Positions 8,054-18,630 of a stretch of 64,000 nucleotides of DNA are shown in pieces. The DNA lies in assembly GCF_900116665.1 (NCBI RefSeq), contig NZ_FPBK01000004.1:32246-96245 (forward strand). The letters run 5' to 3'. Every line of letters starts with the position of its first letter. The first letter of the stretch is position 1. Below the pieces are notes generated by a model. That model had not been told where the DNA came from, ran no database searches, and saw only the letters and a program-made list of their open reading frames with translations. This DNA is from Pustulibacterium marinum. GTDB lineage: Bacteria; Bacteroidota; Bacteroidia; Flavobacteriales; Flavobacteriaceae. Made by a program: the position numbers and the translations under genes.

Positions 8054-8077
8054 TTGACTTGATCTGGATCAAGTCAA
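8054..8077. promoter_or_regulatory. Perfect palindrome with an FNR-type core
   Basis: TTGACTTGATC and GATCAAGTCAA form a perfect 11-bp inverted repeat with a 2-base centre. The core at 8059-8072 is TTGAT-CTGG-ATCAA, which matches the classic FNR/Dnr recognition pattern TTGAT-N4-ATCAA. It lies about 100 bp after the stop of a Crp/Fnr-family regulator gene. It could instead be a stem-loop; on the plus strand a T6 run follows a few bases on, so a terminator function is possible. Confidence 0.45.
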
Positions 8078-8178
8078 GGGCACTTTTTTGTAAGAAATTA
8101 CCAATGAAATAGCTTTTTTTTGGATCATGAAGAAAAACAAGTACTTATAGTCCACAAAAAGCGAAAAAAAAGTGGTGG

Positions 8179-8781
8179 CTATTCCATAGCTGATTGCCAC
8201 CTACTTAAGGTAGACGGATTGATGCCTAGATAGGCAGCAATATCCTTTTTTTGAACATATTTCATTAACAAAGGTTGTTGTTGGCACAGGTAAGCAAAGT
8301 GTTCTTTGGCAGGTAAGGTAGCAAAACGGATACGCTCGTCTGTCTGTTGCTCCAGGCATTGTTGTAGAAAATCGCGTTCTAACGCATACAATTCTAAACA
8401 AACGGTTTTCAGTTGTGTCAACGCCTCTTCAGAAACAAACAACAAGCGAGCAGGCTTTATTATTTTGATATTCGCTTGCTCAGATCGGTTTCTTGGCATA
8501 CCAATAAAATCACCCGGAAGAAAAAAACGAGCAATCTTATGCTGTTCTTCAGCGTACAACACATACGCCGCAATACCAGACAATACCAAATACCTGCCCT
8601 TTTGGGGAGTGGTGTTATCAAAAAGGGTGTTGTTGGTTTCTAGTTTCACAGAGCGTAGTAAACGGTCTATCAACCCAGGGCAATTTTGCTCTACCCCTGC
8701 TAAGCAAGCCAGCAAACGTGCTCCGAGTAGCCTACGGTCTGCCGCCGTAACCCACTCAAACGGATTGTATAATTGAACCAT
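8179..8781 (-). CDS. Crp/Fnr-family transcriptional regulator
   Basis: About 200 residues from the start at 8781; 8793 is an alternative. The N-terminal half has the cyclic-nucleotide-binding beta-barrel pattern: GRYLVLSGIAAYVLY, then a charged turn, then ARFFLPGDFIGMP. The C-terminus has the helix-turn-helix typical of Bacteroidota Crp-like proteins: KEHFAYLCQQQP ... YVQKKDIAAYLGINPSTLSR. No cysteine cluster for an Fe-S centre is seen, so it is unlikely to be a true oxygen-sensing FNR. Targets are unknown. A palindrome with an FNR-like core lies 100 bp downstream, and an ATCCC-N8-GGGAT repeat lies upstream, which may be an autoregulatory site. Confidence 0.85.
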   Translation of the reverse strand: MVQLYNPFEWVTAADRRLLGARLLACLAGVEQNCPGLIDRLLRSVKLETNNTLFDNTTPQKGRYLVLSGIAAYVLYAEEQHKIARFFLPGDFIGMPRNRSEQANIKIIKPARLLFVSEEALTQLKTVCLELYALERDFLQQCLEQQTDERIRFATLPAKEHFAYLCQQQPLLMKYVQKKDIAAYLGINPSTLSRWQSAME

Positions 8782-8859
8782 TTCACAGATCATAAGGAAC
8801 CTATTACAGCACAAGCAAAAATTTCTGTAACAAATTAACATCCATATCAATACCAAAAC

Positions 8860-8877
8860 ATCCCCATATATAGGGAT
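8860..8877. promoter_or_regulatory. Inverted repeat upstream of the Crp-like regulator
   Basis: ATCCC-CATATATA-GGGAT lies about 80 bp upstream of the regulator start. The spacing of arms and the AT-rich centre fit an operator for a dimeric regulator. There is no direct evidence of binding. Confidence 0.3.
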
Positions 8878-9570
8878 TTTTTGTAAGGTTTTGAAAATAC
8901 GTAGAGCGTAAACAGCTTTCAGCTAACAGCTTGCTTCTTATTTCGATTGTCAGTTCGAGCGTAGTCGAGAACAAAAAGGCAGGCTTCGATTACTACATAA
9001 GGTATCTTCATCTAAAAAAGACAGGCTTCGATACACTTTGTTCCATTGCATTCCACAAACCACTCAGCCACCGGAAAAGTAAACAGCTTTCAGCTAACAG
9101 CTAATAGCTTGCTTCTTATTTCGATTGTCAGTTCAAGCGTAGTCGAGAACAAAAAGGCAGGCTATGATTACTACGAAAGGTATTTTCATCTAAAAAAAGG
9201 CAGGCCTCGACTCTACTCAGCCACCGAATAAAATTTAGCTTATTGTAAATAGCTTTCAGCTTTCAGCTAACAGCTAATAGCTTGCTGCTTATTTCGATTG
9301 TCAGTTCGAGCGTAGTCGAGAACAAAAAGGCAGGCTTCGATTACTACGTAAGGTATCTTCATCTAAAAAAAGGATATCTGTAAGGGAATTACATAAAAGA
9401 ATGGCTAAATGAATTGCTTCACCCAAGCCTATACCTCCAAATGAAAAAAAAGTTAAAGGCATACACAATAATAAATGGTAAATATGGCAAGTAATAGCTA
9501 AAATTAAAATGAATACTAAACCTCTTGTAAAGTTCTTATACTACACACCTCAACGCATTAAAAAACCGCT
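8878..9570. repeat. Noncoding region with three copies of a dispersed repeat
   Basis: Three direct copies start near 8906, 9079 and 9248. Each runs AACAGCTTTCAGCTAACAGC, then TTATTTCGATTGTCAGTTC, then GTAGTCGAGAACAAAAAGGC, then GGTATCTTCATCTAAAAAA. The first two are followed by a second module with CACTCAGCCACCG. The same modules recur near 28.6-29.8, 30.5, 41.0 and 42.1-42.8 kb. The short open frame at 9046-9231 lies entirely in repeat sequence and is not believed to be a gene. Confidence 0.8.
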
Positions 9571-9786
9571 CTAGGAATTTACTTTAGTGGTTTCCTTAGG
9601 CAGTTTATCTTTTAAGCCAAAAGCAAAATAAAGCAATGCGCCCATACCGTAACATAGTAGTACTACCAACAACCATAGTACTTTGCGCTGTGAAATAAAC
9701 TTATTTTTTAGAATATCTACCAATGCCAATAGTGTAGGCAAGGCAAAAACAAAAATTATAAAAAGAAATATAACACGAGTCATCAT
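9571..9786 (-). CDS. PLDc_N domain small membrane protein
   Basis: About 71 residues from 9786, or 88 from the frame start at 9837. It has two membrane helices with the sequence LLALVDILKNKFISQRKVLW between them, followed by VVLLCYGMGALLYFAFGLKDK. This matches the phospholipase D nuclease N-terminal (PLDc_N) family of small two-helix proteins, whose role alone is unknown. A -7 like box CAAACGTA (minus-strand TAnnTTTG) at 9845-9852 would put the transcript start right at 9838, which argues for the internal start. Confidence 0.7.
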   Translation of the reverse strand: MMTRVIFLFIIFVFALPTLLALVDILKNKFISQRKVLWLLVVLLCYGMGALLYFAFGLKDKLPKETTKVNS

Positions 9787-9984
9787 AGCTACAAAATAGA
9801 TTACAATTATGCTTTCAATATAAGAAAATTCAATCAAAACAAATCAAACGTATAAAAATAAATAGTAAAAAATCATTATAGTAATTGTTTATTTGTTAAA
9901 TCACTATTAAAGTAGCCACTTTGCTATGGCATATCATAACACGCTGGTTATTTTCGCAAAGCCATCTCAAATTAAATTCAAAGT

Positions 9985-10605
9985 ATGTTTGTAAACCTCA
10001 TTGATATTTTAGGAACCATTGCGTTTGCTATTTCAGGAGTAATGGTCGCCCTTAACAAAAAGCTCGATTTGTTTGGTATTTTAATTATTGCCTTTGTTAC
10101 CTCTACAGGTGGTGGTACGCTGCGCGATGTTTTGTTGGGCGTACGCCCTATTTTTTGGCTTACGGATACCAATACGGTTTATATAATTATTGCTACAACG
10201 GCCATAGCCATTATCTTTAGAAAATACTTGAAGATGGTGAGCAAGTCGCTGGTGTTGTTTGATACTATTGGAATTGGCTTCTACACCATTGCCGGAATCG
10301 AAAAGAGTTTGTTGGTCAATTTAGATCCGGTAATTTGTGTTGCTATTGGTACAATCAGTGCTTGTTTTGGTGGAGTGATTCGCGATATCCTTTGCCGTCG
10401 CATTCCGGTGATTTTTAAAAAAGAAGTCTATGCCACAGCATGTATACTTGGTGGCGTTAGCTTCTTTGCACTACGCATGGTTGCTCCAGAATCTAAATGG
10501 TTGAGCATTGTGCCTATTCTAGTCGTTATCTTAGTAAGAATCGCCGCGGTTCGCTATAAATTAACGCTGCCTTCGTTATACAAACAAAAAGGACCTTCTT
10601 TTTAA
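9985..10605 (+). CDS. TRIC-type (UPF0126/YicG-like) membrane protein
   Basis: A 206-residue protein with about seven membrane helices. It has the two-fold repeat typical of the family: 'DILGTIAFAISGVMVA ... STGGGTLRDVLLG' in the first half and 'DTIGIGFYTIAGIEKSL ... CFGGVIRDILC' in the second. Bacterial members are homologous to trimeric intracellular cation channels, but the substrate in bacteria is mostly glycine or unknown. Length fits the family. Its last four bases overlap the end of the convergent thiF-like gene. Confidence 0.88.
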   Translation: MFVNLIDILGTIAFAISGVMVALNKKLDLFGILIIAFVTSTGGGTLRDVLLGVRPIFWLTDTNTVYIIIATTAIAIIFRKYLKMVSKSLVLFDTIGIGFYTIAGIEKSLLVNLDPVICVAIGTISACFGGVIRDILCRRIPVIFKKEVYATACILGGVSFFALRMVAPESKWLSIVPILVVILVRIAAVRYKLTLPSLYKQKGPSF

Positions 10606-11648
10606 AGAGTTCCTTTAGAAGCTAGTCCTCCTTGTACACTGTATACCTTCAGGCCAGGATACCATGCTTGCAGCAGTGCTACAGCTTTTCGGCTACGAAT
10701 ACCGCTTTGGCAATATACTGCCAAGCTCTCAAAGTTTTCTAGCTGTGCTTTTTCAGTTTCCAATTCCTGTAAGGGTATGTGCAAAGCTTCCAAATGTCCT
10801 GCTTTGTATTCTTCCATAGTTCGTACATCTAACAAAGGAATGGATTGCTTTTCTAATGTTTCCCAAGTAATTTCAGGGAGCACGCTGCAATCGTTGTTGT
10901 AGTTTTCTTGTAAGCGGTTGATGGATAGTGTTTTATTTTTTTCATACTGAAAAATTAGGGTTTGCATATTCCTGCTATCCAACGTCCATAAACTACCCGA
11001 CAAAGGTTTTCCATAGTGGCAAATCAGTTTTAGAACTTCATTGGCCTGCACACAACCTACCATACCAGGCAACACTCCCAAAACGCCAATAGTAGCACAA
11101 TTGGGCACGCTGCCTGCTGCTGGTGCTTCAGGGTACAAACAACGATAGGTAGGTCCATTCTTGTAATTGTACACGGTTACTTGGCCTTCATACTGAAAAA
11201 TAGAACCCATCACCACCGGTTTCTGAGTTAATACAGCCGCATCGTTTACTAAATAACGCGTGGCGAAATTGTCGCTACCGTCTACAATAATGTCGTATTC
11301 CGAAAAGAGTGCTACGGCATTGCTAGTGCTAAGCATTTCGGTATACGTTTCAATTTTAATAAACGGATTCATGGCTTCCAAACGCTTTTTAGCAGCCAAT
11401 ACTTTAAATTCACCAACATCGGCCGTGGTATACAAAATTTGCCGATGCAAATTACTAACTGAAACCGCATCGGCATCTACAATGCCCAAGGTTCCTATAC
11501 CAGCTGTTGCCAAATACTGTAATATGGGACAGCCCAAACCACCAGCGCCAATGATTAATACTTTGGCGGCCTGTAGTTTGGCTTGTCCCTGCTCCCCTAT
11601 GCCTTCTAATTGTAACTGTCTGCTGTAGTATGTGTTGCTTGCTATCAT
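10602..11648 (-). CDS. thiF: ThiF/MoeB/HesA adenylyltransferase fused to a rhodanese domain
   Basis: A 348-residue, two-domain protein. Residues 1-245 are an E1-like adenylyltransferase with the nucleotide-binding loop GAGGLG (34-39), an 'SVSNLHRQILY' catalytic Arg region and 'GVLGVLPGMVGCVQANEVLK'. Residues about 250-348 are a rhodanese domain with the active-site loop CQSGIRS (Cys 313). It would adenylate the ThiS C-terminus and help place sulfur on it as a thiocarboxylate. The usual CxxC zinc pairs are not present; only single cysteines occur. It is the last gene of the thiamine operon, and its place there supports ThiF rather than MoeB. Confidence 0.85.
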   Translation of the reverse strand: MIASNTYYSRQLQLEGIGEQGQAKLQAAKVLIIGAGGLGCPILQYLATAGIGTLGIVDADAVSVSNLHRQILYTTADVGEFKVLAAKKRLEAMNPFIKIETYTEMLSTSNAVALFSEYDIIVDGSDNFATRYLVNDAAVLTQKPVVMGSIFQYEGQVTVYNYKNGPTYRCLYPEAPAAGSVPNCATIGVLGVLPGMVGCVQANEVLKLICHYGKPLSGSLWTLDSRNMQTLIFQYEKNKTLSINRLQENYNNDCSVLPEITWETLEKQSIPLLDVRTMEEYKAGHLEALHIPLQELETEKAQLENFESLAVYCQSGIRSRKAVALLQAWYPGLKVYSVQGGLASKGTL

Positions 11649-11657
11649 CTTTATGGT

Positions 11658-12770
11658 TTATTGCCAATTGTGTTGCCAGTCTTTCCAAACAGGTGCAATG
11701 CCTTGCTTGCGTAACATGTCGGTAATTACTTCGGTGCTGCGCTCATCGGATATTTCAAATTGCTCTAAAGATTGTTGTTCCACCGTATATCCACCCGGAT
11801 TGGTCTTAGATTCAGCACTCATAGAGGTAATACCTAAGTGTACAATATGATCTCTAAAGATTTCTTCTTCTCTGGTAGATATGGATAACTCAACAGTTTC
11901 GTCTAGTAATCGGTAAGCACAAATCAATTGCACCAATTCTTCATCGCTCATGGCTACTTTAGGTTCTAAACCGCCACTAAAAGGGCGTAACCTAGGAAAC
12001 GAAATGCTATACTTGCTTTGCCAATAGTTTTTCTGTAAATACTGCAAATGCAAGGCCGTAAAAAAACTATCCGCGCGCCAGTCTTCTAACCCAAACAAAG
12101 CTCCCAAACCTATTTTGTGCATGCCTGCTTTTCCCAAGCGGTCTGGGGTTTCCAATCGGTACGTAAAGTTTGATTTTTTCCCTTTCGGATGGTGTTTTTT
12201 GTATTCCATTTCATGATAGGTTTCCTGATATACCAACACGGCGTACAATCCTGCTGCTCGTAAACGCTCATATTCATGTTGGTCTAGCGGTTGTACTTCC
12301 ATAGAGATATTCGGAAAATGGGGTTGCAACAATTGAATGGCATTTTCTAAATAATCAACACCAACGGTTCTGTTGGCTTCTCCGGTAACCAACAATACAT
12401 GTTGATAGCCTTTGTTTTTTAAAAACGCTGCCTCCTGAAGAATTTCAGCATCGGTCAAAGTTCTTCGGGGAATCTTATTCGTAAAGCTGAATCCGCAATA
12501 AGTGCAAATATTCTGGCACTCATTGCTCAAATACAAGGGTGCATACATTTGCATGGTATTGCCAAAACGTTTACGGGTGCGGGTATGACTCAACCTGGCC
12601 ATGTCTTCTAAAAAAGGAAGTGCGGCAGGAGAAATCAAAGCTTTGAAATCTTCCAGGTTACGCTGCGTTTTAGTCAAAGCACGCTCCACATCGGCAGCAG
12701 TTTTCTGGTGAATCGATTTTAAAATCGCATCCCAATCATGTTGATGGATTTTTTCTGAAAACATAGGCAC
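11658..12770 (-). CDS. thiH: 2-iminoacetate synthase (tyrosine lyase) ThiH
   Basis: A 370-residue radical SAM enzyme that cleaves tyrosine to dehydroglycine (2-iminoacetate) and p-cresol, supplying the C2-N3 unit of the thiazole ring. The [4Fe-4S]-binding motif CxxxCxYC is at residues 85-92 (ECQNICTYCGF). The following GEANRTVGVDYL and 'FSGGLEPK' stretches fit the family. Length is normal. The presence of thiH rather than thiO implies the anaerobic-type glycine-imine route. It lies 6 bp after thiG and 9 bp before the thiF-like gene. Confidence 0.96.
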   Translation of the reverse strand: MPMFSEKIHQHDWDAILKSIHQKTAADVERALTKTQRNLEDFKALISPAALPFLEDMARLSHTRTRKRFGNTMQMYAPLYLSNECQNICTYCGFSFTNKIPRRTLTDAEILQEAAFLKNKGYQHVLLVTGEANRTVGVDYLENAIQLLQPHFPNISMEVQPLDQHEYERLRAAGLYAVLVYQETYHEMEYKKHHPKGKKSNFTYRLETPDRLGKAGMHKIGLGALFGLEDWRADSFFTALHLQYLQKNYWQSKYSISFPRLRPFSGGLEPKVAMSDEELVQLICAYRLLDETVELSISTREEEIFRDHIVHLGITSMSAESKTNPGGYTVEQQSLEQFEISDERSTEVITDMLRKQGIAPVWKDWQHNWQ

Positions 12771-12776
12771 AAAGTT

Positions 12777-13547
12777 TTATTCAGTTAAAAATGAAGTAAA
12801 CGGACTACTAGCCGAAGCATGTGGATGTGTCGACGCTAACCCCGACTCATACGCCATACGTCCACATTGTACGGCCATTTCAAAAGCTTTGGCCATGGTT
12901 ACCGGATCGGGAGACACCGCAATGGCTGTATTAACCAACACAGCATCTGCCCCTAACTCCATAGCCCATGACGCATGAGACGGAGCACCAATACCGGCAT
13001 CTACAATCACAGGCACATTGCTTTGTTCTATAATAATTTCCAGAAAATCTTGGGTACGCAAGCCTTTGTTACTACCTATAGGAGCGCCTAAAGGCATCAC
13101 ACACTGGGCACCTACTGCTTCTAAACGTTTGCACAACACAGGATCGGCCTGAATATAGGGCATCACCACAAAGCCTTCTTTTACCAAGGCTTCCGTAGCT
13201 TTCAACGTCTCTACAGGATCTGGCAGTAAGTATTTAGGATCTGGATGAATCTCTAGTTTGATCCAATTGGTACCCAAAGCTTCTCTTGCCAATTGCGCTG
13301 CAAAAATAGCTTCCTTGGCATCGCGTACTCCTGAGGTATTGGGCAATAAGTTAATCTCCGAAGCCTCTAAAGCGGTAAGGCGTTCATCTACGTCGCCTTG
13401 GGTAGCTACACGGGTAAGCGCCACCGTAACCAATTCGCTCCCCGAAGCTTCTACTGCCGCCTGCATAGTGGCTATATCTCTGAATTTTCCCGTTCCTGTA
13501 AACAAACGAGAGGTAAATGTTTTATCTGCTATCTGTAATGGTTTCAT
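12777..13547 (-). CDS. thiG: Thiazole synthase ThiG
   Basis: About 256 residues from 13547 ([20 protein letters not shown]). The frame is open further upstream, but that part is thiE read in another frame. ThiG builds the thiazole phosphate ring from DXP, iminoacetate and ThiS-thiocarboxylate. The Schiff-base lysine is K97 in WIKLEI. The phosphate-binding 'GIGAPSHA' and '[11 protein letters not shown]' stretches are present. Its ATG overlaps the thiE stop by four bases, indicating translational coupling. Confidence 0.96.
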   Translation of the reverse strand: MKPLQIADKTFTSRLFTGTGKFRDIATMQAAVEASGSELVTVALTRVATQGDVDERLTALEASEINLLPNTSGVRDAKEAIFAAQLAREALGTNWIKLEIHPDPKYLLPDPVETLKATEALVKEGFVVMPYIQADPVLCKRLEAVGAQCVMPLGAPIGSNKGLRTQDFLEIIIEQSNVPVIVDAGIGAPSHASWAMELGADAVLVNTAIAVSPDPVTMAKAFEMAVQCGRMAYESGLASTHPHASASSPFTSFLTE

Positions 13548-14167
13548 ATCAATGTTGTTGTTAAGGTTTGTAATTGGGTAGCTACGGCTGCATCTTGAGT
13601 GGTACTCAACATACCAGACACGGCTACTCCATGAATGCCTGTAGCGCGCAAGGCTTTTATGTCTTTGGAAGTAATCCCTCCAATCGCTATCACCGGAATG
13701 TTCCCCGACAATTGCGATAGGATATGGGTATAGCCATCTAATCCCAACACCGGACTTAGTTTTGCTTTGGTTTTTGTAAATCGATACGGTCCTAACCCGA
13801 TATAATCTACTCCTGCGGTTATGAGTTCTTGACATTGTGCCAAGGTATTTGCGGTTCCTCCGATGATCTTTTCGGTTCCCAAAACTTTTCTAGCAATCGC
13901 CGGACTTTCATCTTCTTGTCCTAAGTGAACGCCATCTGCTTGGCTTGCCAAGGCTACATGAATGTTATCATTCACAATGAAAGTTGCGCCGTGTGCATCA
14001 CAAATTTGTCGGACGGTCAAAGCAGTTTCCAAATATACTTTTTCAGGAACAGCTTTCATTCGTAATTGAATCCACTTTCCTCCTGCTTGGCATACGGCTT
14101 GTATGTTTTCCAAGTGTGCTTCAGGCGAAATGCCTTGCGATATGTAGTGTAGCGTTGCTATCTTCAT
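13544..14167 (-). CDS. thiE: Thiamine phosphate synthase ThiE
   Basis: A 207-residue TIM-barrel enzyme joining HMP-PP and thiazole phosphate. Visible family motifs are [38 protein letters not shown] and VIAIGGI. The pyrophosphate-binding residues in QLRMK and the TKTK loop are intact, so it is likely the active synthase of the two ThiE-like proteins in this operon. It overlaps thiG by four bases. Confidence 0.95.
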   Translation of the reverse strand: MKIATLHYISQGISPEAHLENIQAVCQAGGKWIQLRMKAVPEKVYLETALTVRQICDAHGATFIVNDNIHVALASQADGVHLGQEDESPAIARKVLGTEKIIGGTANTLAQCQELITAGVDYIGLGPYRFTKTKAKLSPVLGLDGYTHILSQLSGNIPVIAIGGITSKDIKALRATGIHGVAVSGMLSTTQDAAVATQLQTLTTTLI

Positions 14168-14180
14168 TGTTTTGCTGTTT

Positions 14181-14771
14181 TTATAATAATTCCAAGCATT
14201 GTGCTGCCAGTGTTTTGTAAGCTGTTACAGGATGAGCACTTCCCCATACCGATCCTAACACGGCAATTCCTTCATAGCCCAAGGCGAAAGCTTTGGGCAA
14301 CGTTTCTTCTGTGATACCTCCCAAAGCAATCACTGGAAAAGACGCTTTGGGTGCTGTAAAGCCTTTCCCTGCATAGTCTTTTTTAGAGATAGAAGTAAAA
14401 ACCGGACTCAAAAAAGCATATTGCAAGGGTAATTCTGAACGAATCACAGCTTCTGGTGTATGAAAAGAAGCGCTGATGGCTATTCCTGAATAAATTTCCC
14501 TGTCAAAACTTGCTTTAGTACTTTCTGTTAGATGAATTCCTCCTAACGACATTTGTGGTACCAGCTGATAATGTCCATGCAGTTTGATGCGCTCATAATA
14601 TTCGGTTGGAATTTGAGCTAACAAAGCTTGTAATTGTGCTGCCGTCCAATTCGGTTTGCGCAAGTGCAAACATTCTAGTCCTTCACGAAACATTGCGCTG
14701 ATATGCATTCCTTCGTTTGGATACTCATCAGGATTTGTCATCACGATTAGTTTTGGATTCGGTAGGTTCAT
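14181..14771 (-). CDS. ThiE/TenI-like thiamine phosphate synthase paralogue
   Basis: About 196 residues from 14771 (MNLPNPKLIVMTNPDEYPN); the frame extends into thiC without support. It is a TIM-barrel relative of ThiE with a reduced set of motifs: HLRKP, LHGHY, GGIHLTE, FLSPVF and VIALGGI. The 'IVND' aspartate and the TKTK loop of true ThiE are missing, which suggests a TenI-like role such as thiazole tautomerase, as in other Bacteroidota thiamine operons. It lies 14 bp after thiC and 13 bp before thiE. Confidence 0.85.
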   Translation of the reverse strand: MNLPNPKLIVMTNPDEYPNEGMHISAMFREGLECLHLRKPNWTAAQLQALLAQIPTEYYERIKLHGHYQLVPQMSLGGIHLTESTKASFDREIYSGIAISASFHTPEAVIRSELPLQYAFLSPVFTSISKKDYAGKGFTAPKASFPVIALGGITEETLPKAFALGYEGIAVLGSVWGSAHPVTAYKTLAAQCLELL

Positions 14772-14784
14772 TTTACGCATCTTC

Positions 14785-16668
<1,884 letters not shown>

Positions 16669-16708
16669 TTACTTTTTGCGTGAGGGATAGCGCCATTGTT
16701 GGAGCTCT

Positions 16709-16725
16709 ATTGCCCGGAGGGCAAT
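16709..16725 (-). other. Stem-loop between thiS and thiC
   Basis: ATTGCCC-GGA-GGGCAAT is a perfect 7-bp stem with a 3-base loop, followed by more G/C-rich inverted sequence (GGGCGCGCCC near 16755). It lies in the thiS-thiC gap without a T run, so it may stabilise or help process the operon mRNA rather than terminate it. Confidence 0.4.
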
Positions 16726-16772
16726 AAGCGACTGGCAATAGCCCGACCTGAAAGGGCGCGCCCACAAACACA

Positions 16773-16976
16773 TTACCCGCCTTGTGTAGCTTTGATGATA
16801 AGGATGTTTTGCTGATCTTGAAGCGATTGTGTAGCCCACTGTTGCTTGGGTACAACGCGTTGATTGATAGCCACAGCAATACCGGAAGTGCTGATGTTGA
16901 GCTGTTGCAACAAGGCCGATAGTGTGGTGCTGGCAGCTATTTGATGTGCGTGATTGTTGACGTTTACAGTTATCAT
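16773..16976 (-). CDS. thiS: Sulfur carrier protein ThiS
   Basis: A 67-residue ubiquitin-fold protein ending in Gly-Gly (ATQGG), the site of adenylation by ThiF and thiocarboxylate formation. The start MITVNVNNHAHQIAAS and the 'GIAVAINQRVVPKQQW' stretch fit ThiS. It is the first gene of the operon, about 100 bp after the TPP riboswitch. Confidence 0.94.
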   Translation of the reverse strand: MITVNVNNHAHQIAASTTLSALLQQLNISTSGIAVAINQRVVPKQQWATQSLQDQQNILIIKATQGG

Positions 16977-17074
16977 AGACTTTGAATTATAACTATAAAC
17001 TCTAGGCGTGACGTAGCACCTAAGTGTTATGAAGACCTACAAAGGCATGCTTTGTACGGAATAAAAGTAGTACT

Positions 17075-17146
17075 TTTCCCTGCGCCGGTATTAACCGGAT
17101 CAAGTTCAAAGGGTATCATCTCAGCTTTTTACAGCACCCCTAAAGT
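17075..17146 (-). ncRNA. TPP riboswitch (THI element)
   Basis: On the minus strand the sequence contains GGGGTGCTG, then CTGAGATGATACCC, then TTTGAACTTGATCCGGTTAA, then TACCGGCGCAGGGA. These are the conserved parts of the THI-box aptamer in the right order and spacing. It precedes thiS by about 100 bases and should switch off the whole thi operon when thiamine diphosphate binds. Confidence 0.95.
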
Positions 17147-17164
17147 TTATGTCGATTTACGAGA

Positions 17165-17196
17165 CAAACGTAAGAAACGATTTTCGAAAATGAAAA
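17165..17196 (-). promoter_or_regulatory. Probable promoter of the thiamine operon
   Basis: CAAACGTA at 17165-17172 is TACGTTTG on the minus strand, an exact match to the Bacteroidota -7 box TAnnTTTG. The predicted transcript start is just before the riboswitch, near 17158. A weak -33 match (TTTTCA on the minus strand, 17191-17196) is about 19 bases upstream. Confidence 0.5.
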
Positions 17197-17290
17197 TCTA
17201 CGCTGTCTTTTTTGAAGTATTCTTTTGCTAAAAAAACGATAATCTACTGATTATAAACACACTTACATTTGTTTATATTCATCTTAAAAG

Positions 17291-17778
17291 TTACCCTACT
17301 TCGCGTTCAAAAGCTATAAAATGGGTAGTCTGTTGGTTGTACAAGGGAATAATGTGTACCTCGCAATGGTACGGAGTTTGGTCTTTTCGATAATTGATTA
17401 GGACTTCTTTACAAGGCTTATTTTGGGCCAAATTATCTTTAATTCGTTTTTTGGTTTGTGCAGAAGTATCCGCTCCTTGCAAAAATTTAGGTGTTCTGTG
17501 AAGTGCTTCTGATTTGGAATAGCCTATCATATCTGTAAAGCCATGGTTCACCCAAATGATCTTTAAATTGGAATTTTTGAGCTAATGAAATCACCTTCTT
17601 AAACTCTACTTCTCTTTGGGCTTTTTCAATAGTATCATGATACCCCTGCATATAGCTCTAAATGCATAACATGATCGGTTGATGTTCCTAAGTATGGTTG
17701 TATTTCTTGATACACTTCCTCCGATAAACCGGTAAGGTAAATATCTAAACATATCATATCTGCAAGTTTCTGTTTCAT
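17291..17778 (-). pseudogene. PAS-domain protein gene broken by two frameshifts
   Basis: On the minus strand a start at 17778 opens a reading frame (MKQKLADMICLDIYLTGL) that stops early. The continuation lies in a second frame (GYHDTIEKAQREVEFKKV) and then a third (NSNLKIIWVNHGFTDMIGYS). Joining the three gives about 161 residues with a PAS domain of the short LOV-like kind (GYSKSEALHRTPKFLQGADT), but without the photoactive Cys of the LOV motif. Each break equals one extra base, near 17643-17646 (CCCC) and 17574-17580 (TTTTT region). Both lie in homopolymers, so sequencing error is an alternative to real decay. Confidence 0.7.
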
Positions 17779-17825
17779 AAGCTTATGATTTTTGGGAACT
17801 TAGATATTGTTTCTAATCAAAAAGT

Positions 17826-18410
17826 TTAAAACTGTTTTTCAAATAGGACATTGATGTGTAACATTACCCATTCTTGAGTTATAAAATCATAGTACTCTTT
17901 GGCAATAGAGGTTTGTAAATGTGTAGCATCAACTACAACCAAATCACTCGTAAAAGTTACTTCTCTGTTGCTTTCAACATTATCTATATACGCTTGCTCT
18001 GTATAACTGTGATTCTCCATAAGGAAAGTATTGGTAGCTACATCAAACTCATACATTGTAACAAAACCATATGATGAAAACTGTGCATAACCTTCCGGTT
18101 CAGATGGATATTCAAAAGTCATATACATTTTAGGAAGTCCAAAACAAAGTAGTTTTGCTTTGTTATCTATATCACCATAAGGTCTCACTTCTAATTCACT
18201 AAAATTAAACGAATTAATTTCATCTACAAGTTCATAAGAAGCTACATTATCTTTATTTAAATCTACCGCAATATCAGATTCAAACGATACAATTTGATAC
18301 TTCCCCGCATAGGCACTAATGGACTCTTCTACAGCATCATCATCACTGCTACAACTTGTGAACGCAACAGTAGCTAGCAAGGCTACAAAACATGAATACG
18401 TAAATTTCAT
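17826..18410 (-). CDS. Lipoprotein of unknown function
   Basis: A 194-residue lipoprotein with signal MKFTYSCFVALLATVAFTSC (lipidated Cys 20) followed by SSDDD, the acidic stretch that in Bacteroidota often marks surface export of lipoproteins. The mature domain is beta-rich, suggestive of a lipocalin-like fold (AGKYQIVSFESD at the start). I do not recognise the family. A -7 like box CAAATATA (minus strand TATATTTG) lies at 18447-18454, about 40 bp upstream of the start. Confidence 0.7.
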   Translation of the reverse strand: MKFTYSCFVALLATVAFTSCSSDDDAVEESISAYAGKYQIVSFESDIAVDLNKDNVASYELVDEINSFNFSELEVRPYGDIDNKAKLLCFGLPKMYMTFEYPSEPEGYAQFSSYGFVTMYEFDVATNTFLMENHSYTEQAYIDNVESNREVTFTSDLVVVDATHLQTSIAKEYYDFITQEWVMLHINVLFEKQF

Positions 18411-18630
18411 AAGAATTTAGTTTTTATAATTAATAGCTGTATATCTCAAATATATACAAAAGAACTTAAAATAAAAATATTCTTACAAAACATTAATTGT
18501 TTGTTATAAAAATAAACTTATAAATCACAATAAGAAATGACCTTATAAATTGGTTTTCAACACCGTAAACTAATCTTAAACTTGGGTTGGTATTATTGCT
18601 GTGCGTATAGAATTTACAACACCTACCTCT

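Larger units (their letters stand above)
7579..8178. other. Intergenic region with repeats and a regulatory palindrome
   Basis: No gene is supported here. It contains the inverted repeat AAACCT-N5-AGGTTT (7761-7777), the 41-bp tandem repeat (7791-7951), the imperfect repeat GAAC-N6-GTTC near 7993, and the FNR-type palindrome at 8054. It is the upstream region of the FN3 gene at 6940-7578. Confidence 0.6.

Noticed and set aside
9046-9231. 61-codon plus-strand frame
   Set aside because: Lies entirely within dispersed noncoding repeats.
13548-13835. N-terminal extension of thiG by 96 codons
   Set aside because: It overlaps thiE in another frame and has no ThiG character; the ATG at 13547 gives the normal length.
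17081-17140. Possible rho-independent terminator upstream of thiS
   Set aside because: The hairpins are part of the TPP aptamer; a separate terminator stem could not be assigned by eye.
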